This document shows, one piece after another, positions 39,595-51,240 of a stretch of DNA of 64,000 nt. Below the pieces are notes generated by a model. The model saw nothing but the letters and a program-made list of their open reading frames with translations. It was not told the origin of the DNA and ran no database searches. A program made the translations under genes and the position numbers. Within the stretch, counting starts at the first letter, position 1; every line of letters begins with the position of its first letter. Location of the stretch: assembly GCF_041146395.1 (NCBI RefSeq), contig NC_090984.1, positions 83,029,114 to 83,093,113 on the forward strand, written 5' to 3'. This stretch comes from Eulemur rufifrons (lineage: Eukaryota; Chordata; Mammalia; Primates; Lemuridae).

Positions 39595-41190
39595 TTAATG
39601 ACTTTGTTGTGTCTGGTTTTTGTTGGAAAGCATTTGAATATTTGGTTGCAGCATGGAGGTCCACAGTTTCAGTCGATCCTCTAGATAGGTATCAGTCATT
39701 TGTGATCTTAAGGGCGTCTTGACTCGGGTTAGGTACGCAAATGTAGATTCACAGCAATAAGTGGTTGAAAAGCAAGAAAGAGCTTTTCAGGCATGCTGCA
39801 AAAGGCATGGGTATTCTACTGTATTTTTCCATATTTCAATTGGATCTTTCTTAGCATCAAGCAATGACTTTAAATGTCATCTATTGAGAGCTCAATCAAT
39901 TCCATCTGTAGTTCTTTGGTGCCTTGGTGATATCAACTACGTGAGGCTGAAATGTTAATTTAAGTGTGATGTCATGATTCTCAAAGTCAATGAACCTTTC
40001 ATTATATTCTCCAATTAATAGGTCTATAACAGCTACATATTCTTCAAATGATTTGCATATATCATCATGCTTATCAATGACCTTTGCTAACTGGGGAAAA
40101 TGTTCATCTGAAATTTTCTTTTGAAGAAGAAGTGTTTTGAAAAAAGATAGCTTTTTTTGAGATGCTTGGATTATTTTTGCCACATATCATATAGACTGTT
40201 TTGCCTTGCAAGGAAATATTAAAGTCATTTTGATTTGACATGATTCACACAGAAATGCTGCATTCCTATAAAAACCTTCTTTCAATAATTCACATTGCTG
40301 ATTCTTTTCCTCATAAAATTTATCTCTCTGTTCTTGCAGAGATGAAATTTTGACTAACACCAGTCCCTGCAATAGTCAATGCACTTTGGAATTATAGGCC
40401 AAATCCACACTGAATATCTCATCATTCAACTTTAGCATGTTACAAAACTGATGATGCTATGTTGCATTTGGCAAATATAGTTAACAATAATTATAACTCG
40501 TTGCAAAGTGTCACTTAAAATAGTAGCTTTAGCACAGAGATTTTGCTGATGCAAGATACAATGAAAAAAAATAAGAGCATCTGGATCTGTTGATACTTTT
40601 TTAGTCTGTGCAATAAACCCATTATGTTTTCCTGTCATGGAAGGTGCACCATCTGTACACACACTCACTAAATTTACCAAATTCAGGCCAACTTCACAAC
40701 ATTTATCTTGAAAGTTGTTGAAGATATCTATTCCCCATGTGCTGTTCACAAGAGTGCCCAAAACAAGCCACTCTTTGTAGCAAAGAAAATCTTCTGTTAT
40801 GACCTGAATGAAGTATAAAACCTGTGTCGGGTCAGTAGAATCAGCTGATTCATCCAAAGTGATTTAATAATATATATTTTCCTTTTGAAGTATTGCATGC
40901 AGTTGTTCTGTCAAGTTAGTGGAAGGCTAATTCATGGTGCCAATCAATTATGGTTCTCCTTGAAAGAGGTAGTTGTTTGTACTTTGAAAGTGCTCTGAGA
41001 AGATCTGTGTTTCCTATGGTGACAGAGTCTCAGGTATTGCTATTACTATAGGAGTGTTTTGCCTATGCTCATAATGGAAGGGAATGCTTAATTTCAGCTT
41101 GAGATTAGTGTAAAGAAGTATTTGTTTCTTTCCAAGTTCAAGGAGCTTTTGAATTCTTCCCTCCAAAGAGTCCAGCTACATAGATAAAAA
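39595..41190 (-). pseudogene. hAT transposase fossil, nearly full-length C-terminal half
   Basis: Minus-strand translation gives a long colinear set of hAT (Charlie/ZBED-like) motifs. ITLDESADSTDP lies at about 40830-40866 (first catalytic region). Next come SVCTDGAPSMTGKHNG at 40620-40670, HCILHQQNLCAKA near 40525-40565, EEKNQQCELLKEGFYRNAAF at 40255-40320, SFEEYVAVIDLLIGEYNERF near 40000-40055, and the C-terminal dimerisation domain CCESTFAYLTRVKTPLRSQM at 39690-39755, with a stop at 39595-39597. The longest open piece is 141 codons (40432-40857). In-frame stops (for example 40187-40189) and at least two frame changes make it non-functional as one protein. The 5' part (40870-41190) is less clear. 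It may be an autonomous DNA transposon relic or a decayed domesticated gene; the TIR-like sequence at 38888 favours the former. Confidence 0.85.
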
Positions 41191-41334
41191 CAAAATTAAT
41201 AACAAAATATAAACAACAGCAACAACAAAAATCTCCTGTTTTAAGATCTCAAGTTAAGATTTTACTGCAAGAAACCAATGTTACGAAAATGGAAACTAAG
41301 ATGGAAAAGGATGGAGAAAGGAGAACCCTCAGGC
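41191..41334. other. Non-coding spacer
   Basis: AT-rich, possibly the 5' end of the hAT element. Not resolved. Confidence 0.35.
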
Positions 41335-41450
41335 AGTGGTTCTCATGTTTCAGAGTGCCTAAGAAACCCGGAAAATTTATTGAGAATGCAGGCTCTGCTT
41401 CCAGACACTCTGGTTCAGCAGATGTGTTGATCAGGTCTGGGATTCCTCCC
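41335..41450 (+). mobile_element. MER5/MER20-like hAT MITE fragment
   Basis: Starts 'CAGTGGTTCTCATGTTTCAG', continues 'GAGTGCCTAAGAAACCCGG', 'GAGAATGCAGGCTCTGC' and 'CTCTGGTTCAGCAGATGTG'. This is the order of short non-autonomous hAT elements. Subfamily uncertain. Confidence 0.6.
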
Positions 41451-41454
41451 ACAG

Positions 41455-41695
41455 TCCCTTAGTTAGTAAATGGCTCTGCTAACATCTGAACTCAGGGTCT
41501 GTCTGACCCTAGAGCCTGGGATTCTAACCACTACACTCTCCTTCTATCTGGAGATAGGAGCAGGGGCAGGATACTACCAAGGAAAGGAAACCAAAATAAT
41601 GGGATGTTGAAAAAATTGTGCAAGACACAGCTGATGTCAGAACCAGACTTTGAATCCAGGACTCCAGACCCTAAGCCCAGTGCTGCAGCACCAGA
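41455..41695 (-). mobile_element. MIR SINE pair (fragments)
   Basis: 'TTAGTTAGTAAATGGCTCTGC', 'TGAACTCAGGGTCTGTCTGACC', 'AGCCTGGGATTCTAACCACTAC' is the terminal half of MIR. A second similar piece, 'CAGACTTTGAATCCAGGACTCC', follows at 41643-41690. Confidence 0.55.
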
Positions 41696-42892
41696 TGGCA
41701 TATAAAGGGAAAAGAAAGACTGACAACTTTACAGCCTAGTCTAGGATGACCTGGCCCTGGTCCCTACCACCACCGCCCCAAAGGGCAAATAGTTGTCCCT
41801 TCACAATTAGGCAACTAGCCCAGCCATTCCTGGAGCCTTTTTTGCACAACTTTGCCAGCAGTGTGCACCGGTGCAAGCAGTGGGAACAGCTGAGCAAACA
41901 CAATTACAATAACTTCTAACATTTGTAAGATAATCATTTATAAGAAGGAAATAGCCCATACCCCTGGGGTCTCTGTGGATGGACACTGTGCCTAGGAATT
42001 TGATCCTGGAATATATTAAGGAACAACTGTAGTTTCAAAGCATCTGCCAGTTCTTTGTCTTTTTTCATGATAAAATCATAAAGCAAATAATTCCTTGGTT
42101 AGCTGAGCCAAAAATGAATTTTTATATATGCAAAGGCAGGATCCAAACCTCATTGGGATTGGAAGGCGAGAACTATAATGCTTCGCATGTATTTGGAAGT
42201 GGCACTCAGATAACCGTGTAAGGAGAAGGAGTAAGCAGCTCAAGTGACATGGCAGAAGACAGCAGGTAGGGCCAAAGGGAAATTTTCTGGGGCAGGGGAT
42301 AGAATATTAATTTAAAAAAAAAAGTCTTGCAATAGTAATGTCTGATGTTCAATGGTTGTTTCCTTTCTTGAGGTGCAATTAACATGTAATACCTCAATCT
42401 TTCTGAAAATACTGTAACAGACCCCAATCTGTTGTCAATAGAACTTTGGGGAAATGAAGAAAGAAGGGTGGTGTCCAGTGTGGAGTAGGGTGGGCCTGCA
42501 AGAAAAGACAGCAACTGGAGAAGGGATGGTTACGAACAAGGAACAAGGACACATGGGAACCAAAAAGAGGTGAGGTTGAAGAAGAGAGGACAAACTGATG
42601 GAGGTATAGTGATTAGAACCCACAGTGTCAGAGGAGGTACTCACCTTGACCAGGCAGAAGGAGGGACCTCTCTTCCCGTAGCTCCTCTCAGCAACTGGCC
42701 CCACCGTTCTGGATCCACCCCTATTTCCAGGCTTCCAGATGAGACACCCTCTATGGGCACTCCATTTTTTAGACTGTTCTACTCTACCCTCCTCCCTTAA
42801 TTAAAATATGCTTGTTTTTTGTCCTAGTCTTCCAAAGATTTTATTTGCTAACCTACACACGATGTCAACCAGCTGAAAACTAAAGTAGCCTA
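41696..42892. other. Non-coding sequence, no recognised element
   Basis: Unique-looking sequence with overlapping open frames on both strands and no motif. Confidence 0.4.
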
Positions 42893-43190
42893 GGACATGC
42901 TGTGCAATGTGGTAGCCACTAGTGACATGGGCAATTGAGCATGTGAAATGTGGCTAGTCCAAATTGAGTAAAATACACACCCAATTGTGAAGACTTTGTG
43001 TGAAAAAATGTAAAATATCTCACTAATATTCTTTATATTGATTAATGATGACATAATAATGTTTTGAATATATTGGTTCAGATAAAGCATATTATTAAAA
43101 TGAATTATACCTATTTTCTTTTACCTTTATTAAATGTAGCTACTGGAACAACCAAATTATGTATGTTGCTGGCCTCACATTTCTCCTGGG
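42893..43190 (+). mobile_element. hAT-like non-autonomous DNA transposon
   Basis: 'GCAATGTGGTAGCCACTAGTG', 'CAATTGAGCATGTGAAATGTGG', 'CTAGTCCAAATTGAGTAAAA', 'TATTGATTAATGATGACATAA' and 'AAATGTAGCTACTGGAAC' match the order of a common primate hAT element whose ends read 'cagcgctgtccaata'. The left end is truncated. Confidence 0.65.
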
Positions 43191-45460
43191 CAGGGAGAGT
43201 CTGGGCTAATGGGTACTGGACTAGACACACCACTTACAGTGCATGTCAGACCACAGCCCCCTCCACAGAAACTGCTGGGGAAGATATTCTAGACCTTGTA
43301 ACCCCACCTCCTCCCACCCTGGCCACTTCCTCCAGCAGCTTCCTGACAAAGAGTGCATGAGAGTTGATATTTCTGAGTTTTTCATAAACAACAACAAAAA
43401 AAATCTTTTTTACCCTCACATTTGGTTCATAGATAATTGTATCTAATTTTTCACTCAGAATCTGGAAAGCATTGCTTCACTGATGTTTACTTGCTGAAAT
43501 TGATTTTGAAGGTCGATTGTATTCTAATTCCTAACCCTTGGTGTACAATTTGTTGATTTTTTTTTTTCGTTGGTAGTTGTTTTCCCCATCTATAGAAGGT
43601 TTCAGGCTCTGCTCTTGATCTCCAGTGTTCTTAAATGTCATGGTACTGCAGTTTGGTGAAGGTCTTGTGTGTGTGTTTGTGTGGTGAACATTTGTGGGCC
43701 ATTTCAGTCTGGAAACTCATGTCCTTCCACTCTCATGTTCTTTACCAAATAATTTCCTCCCCTTCATTTTCTCTGTTCTTTTTCCCCTGGATGTTGAAAC
43801 TCCCCAAGTGCACTATAATTTTTTTTTTTTTTGATCCTTCTTGTCCATTTTTTTTAATGTTTTATTTTACATCCTAGAAAACTTCCTCAGCTTTACCTTC
43901 CAACCAATCTATTAAATGTTTAATATTTAATGTATTCCTATTTTCTAATTATTTCTTCTTATAGCATCTACTTCTTATTTCATGAATGCAATGTCTTCCT
44001 TTATCTTTCTGAAGATGAAGTTATAGATGGCTGCTTTTAAAAAGTTTTCTTCTGCTCTCTGCATTACTGTGTTTCTTCTGAGTTTTGCTCCCCCATCTGT
44101 TTAGATATCTGGTTTTGATGAAGTCTTTCCTCAAATGCCTGGGGATTTTTGACTGACCCTTCACATTTAAGAACAAGGCCTTAAAGCTAAGGACAGACTG
44201 TGCGTGTGAAGGTGCAGGTGGTTGACTGTGGGTTTTGATGTGAAGTGATTGGCTGACAAATAGGCTTTTGCATTTGGAGACCCACAAACTTCAGTGCCGA
44301 GACATCATTTCTCCTAAAGATGAACTTTCACTTTTTTTCTTTAGTGGTAAGTGTGTACACCTGACACAGAGGAGACAAGGTAAGGGAAGAGACCTGCTGG
44401 GGGTAGAATATGAGGTGGTGGGGGTATGTCCTACTCTTCAATATGTAGGCCTTGATTTAATTCCCTTTAAAAAATTTTTTTTCTCACTCCTCTACTTTTC
44501 TATATCTAGAATTCCCAGTTCTGTAGACTTTCGTTTTCAACTTCTGCAAAAAGCAAAGAAAGATCCAATTTCCTTGCAAGGGTAGGTGGAGTAAGATGTG
44601 GGGGGCAAGGAATATACCTCCCACTGCGGGGCAGGCGGGGGCCAGGGGCTCGCATCACTCTGCAGACAGGTTGCTCTCTCCTTGCTGTCAGCCTCCCCTC
44701 TCACCGGCATCTGCTGCTGCTCCGCAAGTGCATTCAAGTTCTGATGCTCTCCAGGAATCCGCAGGGCTATTTGACTTTTTCCTCCTCTTATGTCCTCTGC
44801 AGGCACTTAGGTAGTAAATTCCTCTGCATTGCTGTGTCAGTCACTCTATCCATAACTCATTTCTATTTTCCATCCAGCACTTTCTGTTCTCCAAATCTCT
44901 TTGGTGGTATGTTGAAATTTATCTTCAGCTTTGCTATTTATCAAACTTGACTATTTGATTTTGGCTTTACCCCTGGTCTTTGAAAAGCCAAAAAGCCAAA
45001 CACCTATTTCAATATAATTTTTGTCACCTCTAAGACTATGCATGATCCATGATCAGGTGATTAAGTTATTGTCCTATCAAATGAGGTTAATAATCTTAGT
45101 AATAGGAACAAGACTAGTTATTAAGACTTATTGTTAATATCTGAATCTTCACTTGAAAATATGTAGATGTAACTTGAGATGGAAGATTTCCTGATGCACT
45201 TTATGAATTGAAATTCTCTCAATTCACTAAAATATATATGAACATTTACAACTACAAAAGCAAAATGCTGTAACAATTAATGATTGTGAAAAGAAATAAT
45301 CAGGGAAATGGATTATTAATAATATGAATATTACAAGAAAATGCATTTGCTAGAGAATGTTATGAAATAAAATATATCCTTTTGAAACAATGAATATTTA
45401 TGAGAATTTAAATAATAATACAAGGCAGAATAATAGAAATTTACTTATAATTCTCACCTT
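43191..45460. other. Non-coding sequence, possibly an unnamed old repeat
   Basis: The stretch 43520-44590 reads like a dispersed repeat ('GCATTACTGTGTTTCTTCTG', 'GAAGTCTTTCCTCAAATGCC'), but I cannot name it. 44590-44740 is GC-richer. No splice-bounded coding exon is convincing. Confidence 0.35.
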
Positions 45461-45469
45461 TGTAGAAAT

Positions 45470-45497
45470 GTTTGTTACACAGACATTTGTAACAAAC
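45470..45497. repeat. 10-bp-arm inverted repeat
   Basis: GTTTGTTACA and its exact complement TGTAACAAAC are separated by an 8-base loop. A stable small hairpin in AT-rich DNA. No flanking terminator or transposon signature. Confidence 0.8.
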
Positions 45498-46052
45498 ACA
45501 GACAAAATAACTTATAGAAATTATGTTTTAGTTATTTAATTCCATTTAGGTATGAGTCTTTCAAGAAAATGTTTTATTTGCAAATTACTTACATCTTGTA
45601 AAAATGAGTAAGAAGTAGAACATCAACTTTCCCACCTAACATTTTTACAAGAAAGTAACAACTATAAATCCTGGACTACAGCATGCATAATAAATTATCT
45701 TTTATCAAATCATAATAAAAAGTAAAAAACATATGAGGAAAAGGGGAAGTGTCTCTAGTAATTAAACAATTTTTTCTAGTCATCAAACTTCAAAACAGAA
45801 ATTTTTTCAAGACCATCTTAATTACAACACCATAATTTTGAGTCTGTAGAGGCCAAAATTTTAAATAGAAACTTGTAAAAATAATTGCCATGTACCACCA
45901 ACTATTTACAATAGTTGAACACAAAAGATTTTTTGCAATTTGCCTGAGTTAAGGATTCTAGGTACAAAAGTTCCTTGAAGAAAAACTAGGCACAACAATT
46001 TGATGAATTTTGGTCCTGCTAGGCTAGAAATGTTACATACCAACGTAGTATT
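45498..46052. other. AT-rich non-coding sequence
   Basis: Contains the second inverted repeat and ends at the L1 target site. Confidence 0.45.
45595..45651. repeat. 12-bp-arm inverted repeat
   Basis: CTTGTAAAAATG at 45595-45606 pairs perfectly with CATTTTTACAAG at 45640-45651 across a 33-base spacer. Function unknown; possibly chance in AT-rich sequence. Confidence 0.75.
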
Positions 46053-46064
46053 AAGACTTGCTTT

Positions 46065-46802
46065 GGGGATTGCTGGATTAAATGGTCAACTTTTAGTTCT
46101 TTGGGGAATCTACATACTGTTTTCCACAGAGGTTATACTAATTTGCAGTCCCATTGACAATGTATAAGCGTTCCTTTCTCTCTGCATCCATGCCAGCTTC
46201 TATTGTTTTGGGACTTTTTAATATTAGTCACTCTGACTGGGGTAAGGTGATATCTCATTGTGGTTTTGATTTGCATTTCCCTGATGACTGGTGACATTGA
46301 GCATTGGGGAAAGAAGTCATTTTATCAAAAAGACACCTGCACTGGAATGTTTATTGCAGCACAATTCACAATTGCAAAGATGTGGAACCAACCCAAATGC
46401 CCATCAATTCATGAGTGGATCAACAAAATGCAGTATATGTATACCATGGAGTACTACTCAGCCATGAAGAAGGATGACTTAATACCTTTTCCAGCAATTT
46501 GGATGGAACTGGAGACCATGATCCTAAGTGAAGTATCTAAAGAATGGAAAAACAAACATCACATGTACTCACTATTAAATTGGAACTAACTGATGAGCAC
46601 ACATGTGCATAGAGGGAAGTATTAATAAATCTCAAAGGCAATCAAGTGGGGGCAGGGAGGGGATGGGCAAAAACCTACCTAACAGATACAATGAACACTA
46701 TCTGGGTGACGGACACACTTATAACCCTGACTCGAGTGTTACAAAAGTGATCCATGTAACCAAAAACATTTGTACCCCCATAATACTTTGAAATAAAAAA
46801 AA
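46065..46802 (+). mobile_element. Lemur-type L1, 5'-truncated and 5'-inverted (twin priming)
   Basis: From about 46300 to 46802 the L1 runs forward: end of ORF2 ('AAAGACACCTGCACTGGAATG', 'TGGAGTACTACTCAGCC'), the 3' UTR and a tail after 'TTTGAAATAAA'. From 46065 to about 46300 the next upstream part of ORF2 is inverted (its complement reads 'GGAAATGCAAATCAAAACC', 'AATGAGATATCACCTTACCCC'). A perfect 12-bp duplication, AAGACTTGCTTT, flanks it at 46053-46064 and 46803-46814, cut at a TT/AA-type endonuclease site. The open frame at 46260-46589 spans the inversion joint and is not a gene. Confidence 0.94.
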
Positions 46803-46814
46803 AAGACTTGCTTT

Positions 46815-48411
46815 TGTTTAAACAGCTTTTTTCACACTGAACAGCTTTTATTCCTTCTCAAATCAACAAGTTGAATGAGTATGTGACAAGGCAGTTCTAA
46901 ATACCTTGTATCAGGGTCGATGAGGCTGCAGAAGATTGAGGAAAATGGCTAGTCTGTGCCCTCTAATACCTGTTACCTCACTCTGTGCTGTCGTTGCTGT
47001 ATGAACAACACAGCGGATGGTCATGGTTCCTAAACCATCCATAGCCTCCATCGTGGCTGTTGCATTGTCATTGACAATTGCCTGACACATTTATTCACTA
47101 ATTTTCTATTATACAAATATTTATTCAGTCAGATTTACTGTGATTTTAACTGTGTGAGATCCAGAGTCTCTTGGCATCCATGTAAGGTAGAAGCAGCAGT
47201 CAACAATAATCAACGTTAATTCATCAAGTGGTCACAAGTGGCCTGTCCAAGCGTCTGACACAAACTATAGAGTTAGCACACTGTAAAACAACACAGAGAA
47301 GAATATAATTCAGGAACTTTGTTTTTATTTTTGTCAACCTAGCAGGACCAAAATTCAATAGTTGCTTGCAGAGAAGGTAGTTAGTGTCCTGGAATATGAA
47401 GAGGACACCAAACTGATGTCCTCCAGGGGGCAAGTATCTTTTACATGTTACCTGTTATAAAGATCCATCCATCCTATTCCAGCATAGATGCTGGAATTAG
47501 AATGCATGCAAAACAAACAAACAAAAAAAAATTCAGAACAGACGAAAATTCAAAGATGATCCTTCTAACTTTCAAAGCCAACTGCATCTATCCATTGCCA
47601 CACTTCTAGATCAGAATATAAGGACAAATTTTTGCAGGTGACAAACCATCCAATGCCTAGCTGCCTGCCCCTGCCCTCCCAAAAAAGGAAAGAAAGGAAG
47701 GAAAGAAGGCAGTGATATTAAATCTGTTTCCAAAAATATTTAAGCATCTTTTTCAGGAAGTGGTTTGCTTCAGTGAAATTATCACCACCATCATTTTAAG
47801 TTTTAAAGTGCAGAAATCAAAAAGGAAATAACTCCTTAGGCAGTTGCCATTAAAGAGTTAAAAAGACTTGATAAGTTAGTGATAACATCAAAATCAGCAA
47901 TATCCTCTGCTGGCAGAGCTAGCCAAAATAGTGCTGCTGCTGCTCCTGCTACCACTACTACTAATACTAAAATCTTGCTACTCTACCCACCTCAGCTAAA
48001 AGCCAGCAATGTCTTTAGTATTGCCAATGTGCAACATAGTGACCCCAGGAGCCATCCACAGCTGACACTGCTGAGAAAATTGTGTTTCTGCACAGCAATG
48101 TCAAACTTCTAATACTTGACTAATAAAAATTTTTATAATAAAATTGAAATAATAATTAAAATTTGATAACACTATACTTCTATCCCAGAAACTCAAACAA
48201 TAGTGATGATCTTTGGTGTTGGCCTTGGCTTTGAACAAATATTGATTTTAACTTTTATCCATTTGACATTTGACCAAAATGTCTGTGTTCTGCATCTCTT
48301 TTTTCCTTTTGTCCTTAGGGACTTTTACTTTTAAATTTCTTTAATGTCTTTACCGTAGTAGGATTTTGAAAGGGCAGAAAAATAAATACACATGATTAAT
48401 TAGAGTATACT
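46815..48411. other. Non-coding sequence, no recognised element
   Basis: Contains a short AGGA/GAAA-rich patch at 47684-47708 and a small trinucleotide-rich spot at 47931-47970 (GCT, ACT units). No gene signal. Confidence 0.4.
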
Positions 48412-48712
48412 ATGTTTGTTTGTTTGTTTGTTTGAGACAGAGTCTTGCTCTGTCACCCTGGGTAGAATGCAGTGGCATCATGATAGCTCACCGCAACCTC
48501 AAATTCCTGGGCTCAAATGATCCTCCTGCCTCAGCCTCCCAGGTAGCTGGGATTATAGGTGTGCTCCACCACTCCCGGCTAATTTTTCTATTTTTGGTAG
48601 AGACAGGGTCTCACTCTTGCTCGGGCTGGTCTGGAACTCCTGAGCTCAAACGATCCTTCCGTCTCAGCCTCCCAGAGTGCTAGGATTACAGGTGTGAGCC
48701 ACCTCGCCCAGA
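48412..48712 (-). mobile_element. Alu SINE, minus strand
   Basis: A (TTTG)n tail tract, then 'GAGACAGAGTCTTGCTCTGTC' and both reversed arms ending 'ACCTCGCCCAGAC'. No lemur linker insert ('TTTTTCTATTTTTGGTAGAG' directly). Confidence 0.9.
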
Positions 48713-48737
48713 CAGCCTGACCATGTTTTTAAACCTT

Positions 48738-49112
48738 ATTGGTTTCCTTATTTCAAGCTGCTATAACAAATACACCATAGACTGAGTGGCTTAAACAACA
48801 AACATTTATTTCGTACAGTTCTGGAAGCATGGAAATCCAAGGTCAAAGTAGTGGCAGATCTGGTGTCTGGTGAAGACCTGCTTCCTGGTTTACAGATGGT
48901 CATCTTCTGGTTGTATCCTCACATGACAGAGAGCAGAGAGGAGAAGAAAGCTCTTCTGTGTCATCTTATAGGGGCAATAATCCCATGCATGAGGGCTCCA
49001 TCCTTATGACCTAATTACTTCCCAAGGCCCCATCTCCAAATACCAACACATTGAGGGTTAGGATTTCAACATATGAATTTTGGAGGACACAAACATTCAG
49101 TCAACAATAATA
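48738..49112 (-). mobile_element. MaLR (MLT1/MST-like) LTR, minus strand
   Basis: The reverse of a MaLR LTR: 'AAGCTGCTATAACAAATACACC', 'GTGGCTTAAACAACAAACATTTA', 'GTTCTGGAAGC', 'CTTCCTGGTTTACAGATGG', 'CCTTATGACCTAATTACTTCCC', 'CAACATATGAATTTTGG'. The AATAAA-type signal reads on the minus strand at about 48805. Terminal details are not resolved. Confidence 0.78.
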
Positions 49113-49312
49113 ATCCTCATAATAGTTGACATACACATGTTGTTTCTTATGTTCCAGAAACTCTTCCACATGGTTTACCTATAATAACTCTTCTAACCTC
49201 TCAGATAAGAAACTTGTCCACCCTAACTTAGCTAGTAAGCGGTAGAGCCAGGACTCAAACAAAATATTTTGGCTCTGGAGTCCATACTCTTAACCATTAG
49301 ATCACTGCTTCC
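49113..49312 (-). mobile_element. MIR SINE
   Basis: Clear MIR in reverse order: 'CCTATAATAACTCTTCTAACC', 'CTCAGATAAGAAACTTG', 'CTTAGCTAGTAAGCGGTAGAGC', 'CAGGACTCAAAC', 'GGCTCTGGAGTCCATACTC', 'TTAACCATTAGATCACTGC'. One of the best preserved MIRs here. Confidence 0.82.
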
Positions 49313-49740
49313 TGACCAGCTTTCCTTATCACTAACTATTCGTCTACAACACTATTTTTAGGGACTACTTAGCATGCCATTGCATGGATAAATAATAATT
49401 TATATTTAAAAATCTCTCATAATTGAACATCTAGGTCATTTTTATTTTTCCCCTATTAAGCAACTTGGAGCCGAATGTTATTATAGCCTATCTTTGTACC
49501 ACAAGACTTTCTTAAATTAAGGATGTGCATTTCAACCACAGCCACTTAGAACTGTGATAAAATGTAGCACTACCCACGCTCCTGTCCTCAGGGCACGCCC
49601 CAAACAAGGCTGCAGCTCTGTCTTGCTTGAATAATTCTCCACTGGCACCTACCATGCTGTGAAGTTTCCCTTCTTGCGGTTTCACAGCCCCTCCCTTTAG
49701 ATCTCCCACAGTGCTCTTCCCTTGCTACTCGCTGCTGAGC
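49313..49740. other. Non-coding sequence, no recognised element
   Basis: Unique-looking sequence up to the CA repeat. Confidence 0.4.
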
Positions 49741-49787
49741 AACACACACACACACACACACACATGCACACACACACACACACACAG
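49741..49787 (+). repeat. (CA)n microsatellite
   Basis: About 23 CA units with one TG interruption ('CACATGCACA'). Open frames across it are low-complexity artefacts. Confidence 0.95.
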
Positions 49788-51114
49788 ACCATTTGTCTCA
49801 GTTCCACAAACTTCTCATATAACAGCGAGGAAAGCTGGGGCAATAAACTAGGTAATTTATGGGTTTAAAGACTCACATTATGAACTGATGCTGGCTTAAA
49901 GCATTTCTCCCCTTTCCTGGGCACATCCTGATCTATCTCTTTCAGATGCCTTTCCATTTCCTGTTCTTTGACTGACACTCTCCTTTCTATTAGGTTGAAC
50001 TGCAGAAACAGCTAATATTCAACTACTTTTAACCTATAAAATTGAACATTTCATCTGGTTCAAATTAACAAGGCCGAGATGCTTATGTAGCCACTGGAAA
50101 ACATGGCAGGCGTGTCATGCTGTAAAGCTGTTCAAAACCTGTGGAAGCCCTTCCTATATCTGGGGAAATCTTTTAAATCTTGGTTTCTACAGCTTAAATG
50201 CCAGAAACTCACCTTCCCAGCCTGTTCCAATCAGATTCTACTCAGAAGAGAGTGACAGGAAGAGCTATTCTGCCTTCGAGGAAAGGTAGGCATGAGGGTA
50301 GGAACTGGGCAGGAGAGGGGGCTTCCAGGGTGCTGTTGCTCTATTTCTTGACCTGCATGGTGGTTGTATGGAAGCTTGAGAGTGATAATTCTTTTCTATT
50401 TTGCGTGCTTTTTGTGTTATTCTTTAGTTTAAGAACAGTTTTAAAAACTCAATTGTGGTGTGGGTTGGGGAGAGACACTGAGCTGCCAGCAGGAGGCAGA
50501 CAGAAGTCCTGGTAGCATCCCAGTTCCTGTGTCAGCAGTGTGAGCTGCAGGGTCTGTATTCAGCGCTGCCCCGGCCGTCATGGGAATGATCCTTCAGGCA
50601 ATTTTGGCATAGTGCTTGGCGTATGGTCTCCACCAATGTTTCTCTGGCTCTCCTAGAGGCTCTGTGAGCTACCAAATATCCCTTAATTAATACTCTTCCT
50701 GCTCTAATTAGCTATAGAAGGTTCTTGTTCTTGATTGGCAGCTAAGAGCTGATACAAGGAAATTCAGGTTGTTTTCAGAACAGACCTTGACTTGACACTG
50801 AAAATGCTGTCCTTGAGGCCACTTGAATGCTGGCTTTCTGGAAGGCCCAGACTCTAGTGATTTCTTTGTTCTACAGTCTGAGCATAGAGGGTTGAAATTC
50901 TACATAGGATGCTGTGCTGCTTTCAGTTGGCTATTAGTACTATCTCTAGAAGTCACAAAATGTTTTACATTAATCTTCACTACTTTCCCCTCTACAAACC
51001 TTTCTGCTTCCCAATAAATGCATGTACATACACACACAACCACACACATGCACACACCCCACCACCACCACCTGGAATACCTACAAGTATGTAAAAGTCA
51101 TGACATACTCATAT
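49788..51114. other. Non-coding sequence with CA-rich patch
   Basis: An imperfect CA/CCA-rich patch lies at 51025-51071. The remainder shows no named repeat. Confidence 0.4.
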
Positions 51115-51240
51115 CTCAATAGAATGTCATCTTCATGGATAGAGATAATCTATTTTGTTCAGTGCTCCGTCACAGCATTTGGAACAATGCCTGGCATATA
51201 TTAGGTACCCAATAAATATCTGTTCAATGAACGAATACCC
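51115..51240 (+). mobile_element. L2 LINE 3' end
   Basis: 'GAATGTCATCTTCATGGATAG', 'CAGCATTTGGAACAATGCCTGGC', 'ATATATTAGGTACCCAATAAAT', 'TCTGTTCAATGAACGAATAC' is the canonical L2 terminus. Confidence 0.72.

Noticed and set aside
46260..46589. 109-codon open frame resembling L1 ORF2
   Set aside because: It crosses the inversion joint of the twin-primed L1 and is not a continuous ORF2 product.
47931..47970. Trinucleotide (GCT/ACT) patch as a coding poly-Ala/poly-Thr tract
   Set aside because: The surrounding 77-codon frame has no known domain and the repeat is short and imperfect.
49741..49787. Cys/Val-rich peptide encoded across the CA repeat
   Set aside because: Low-complexity translation of a microsatellite.
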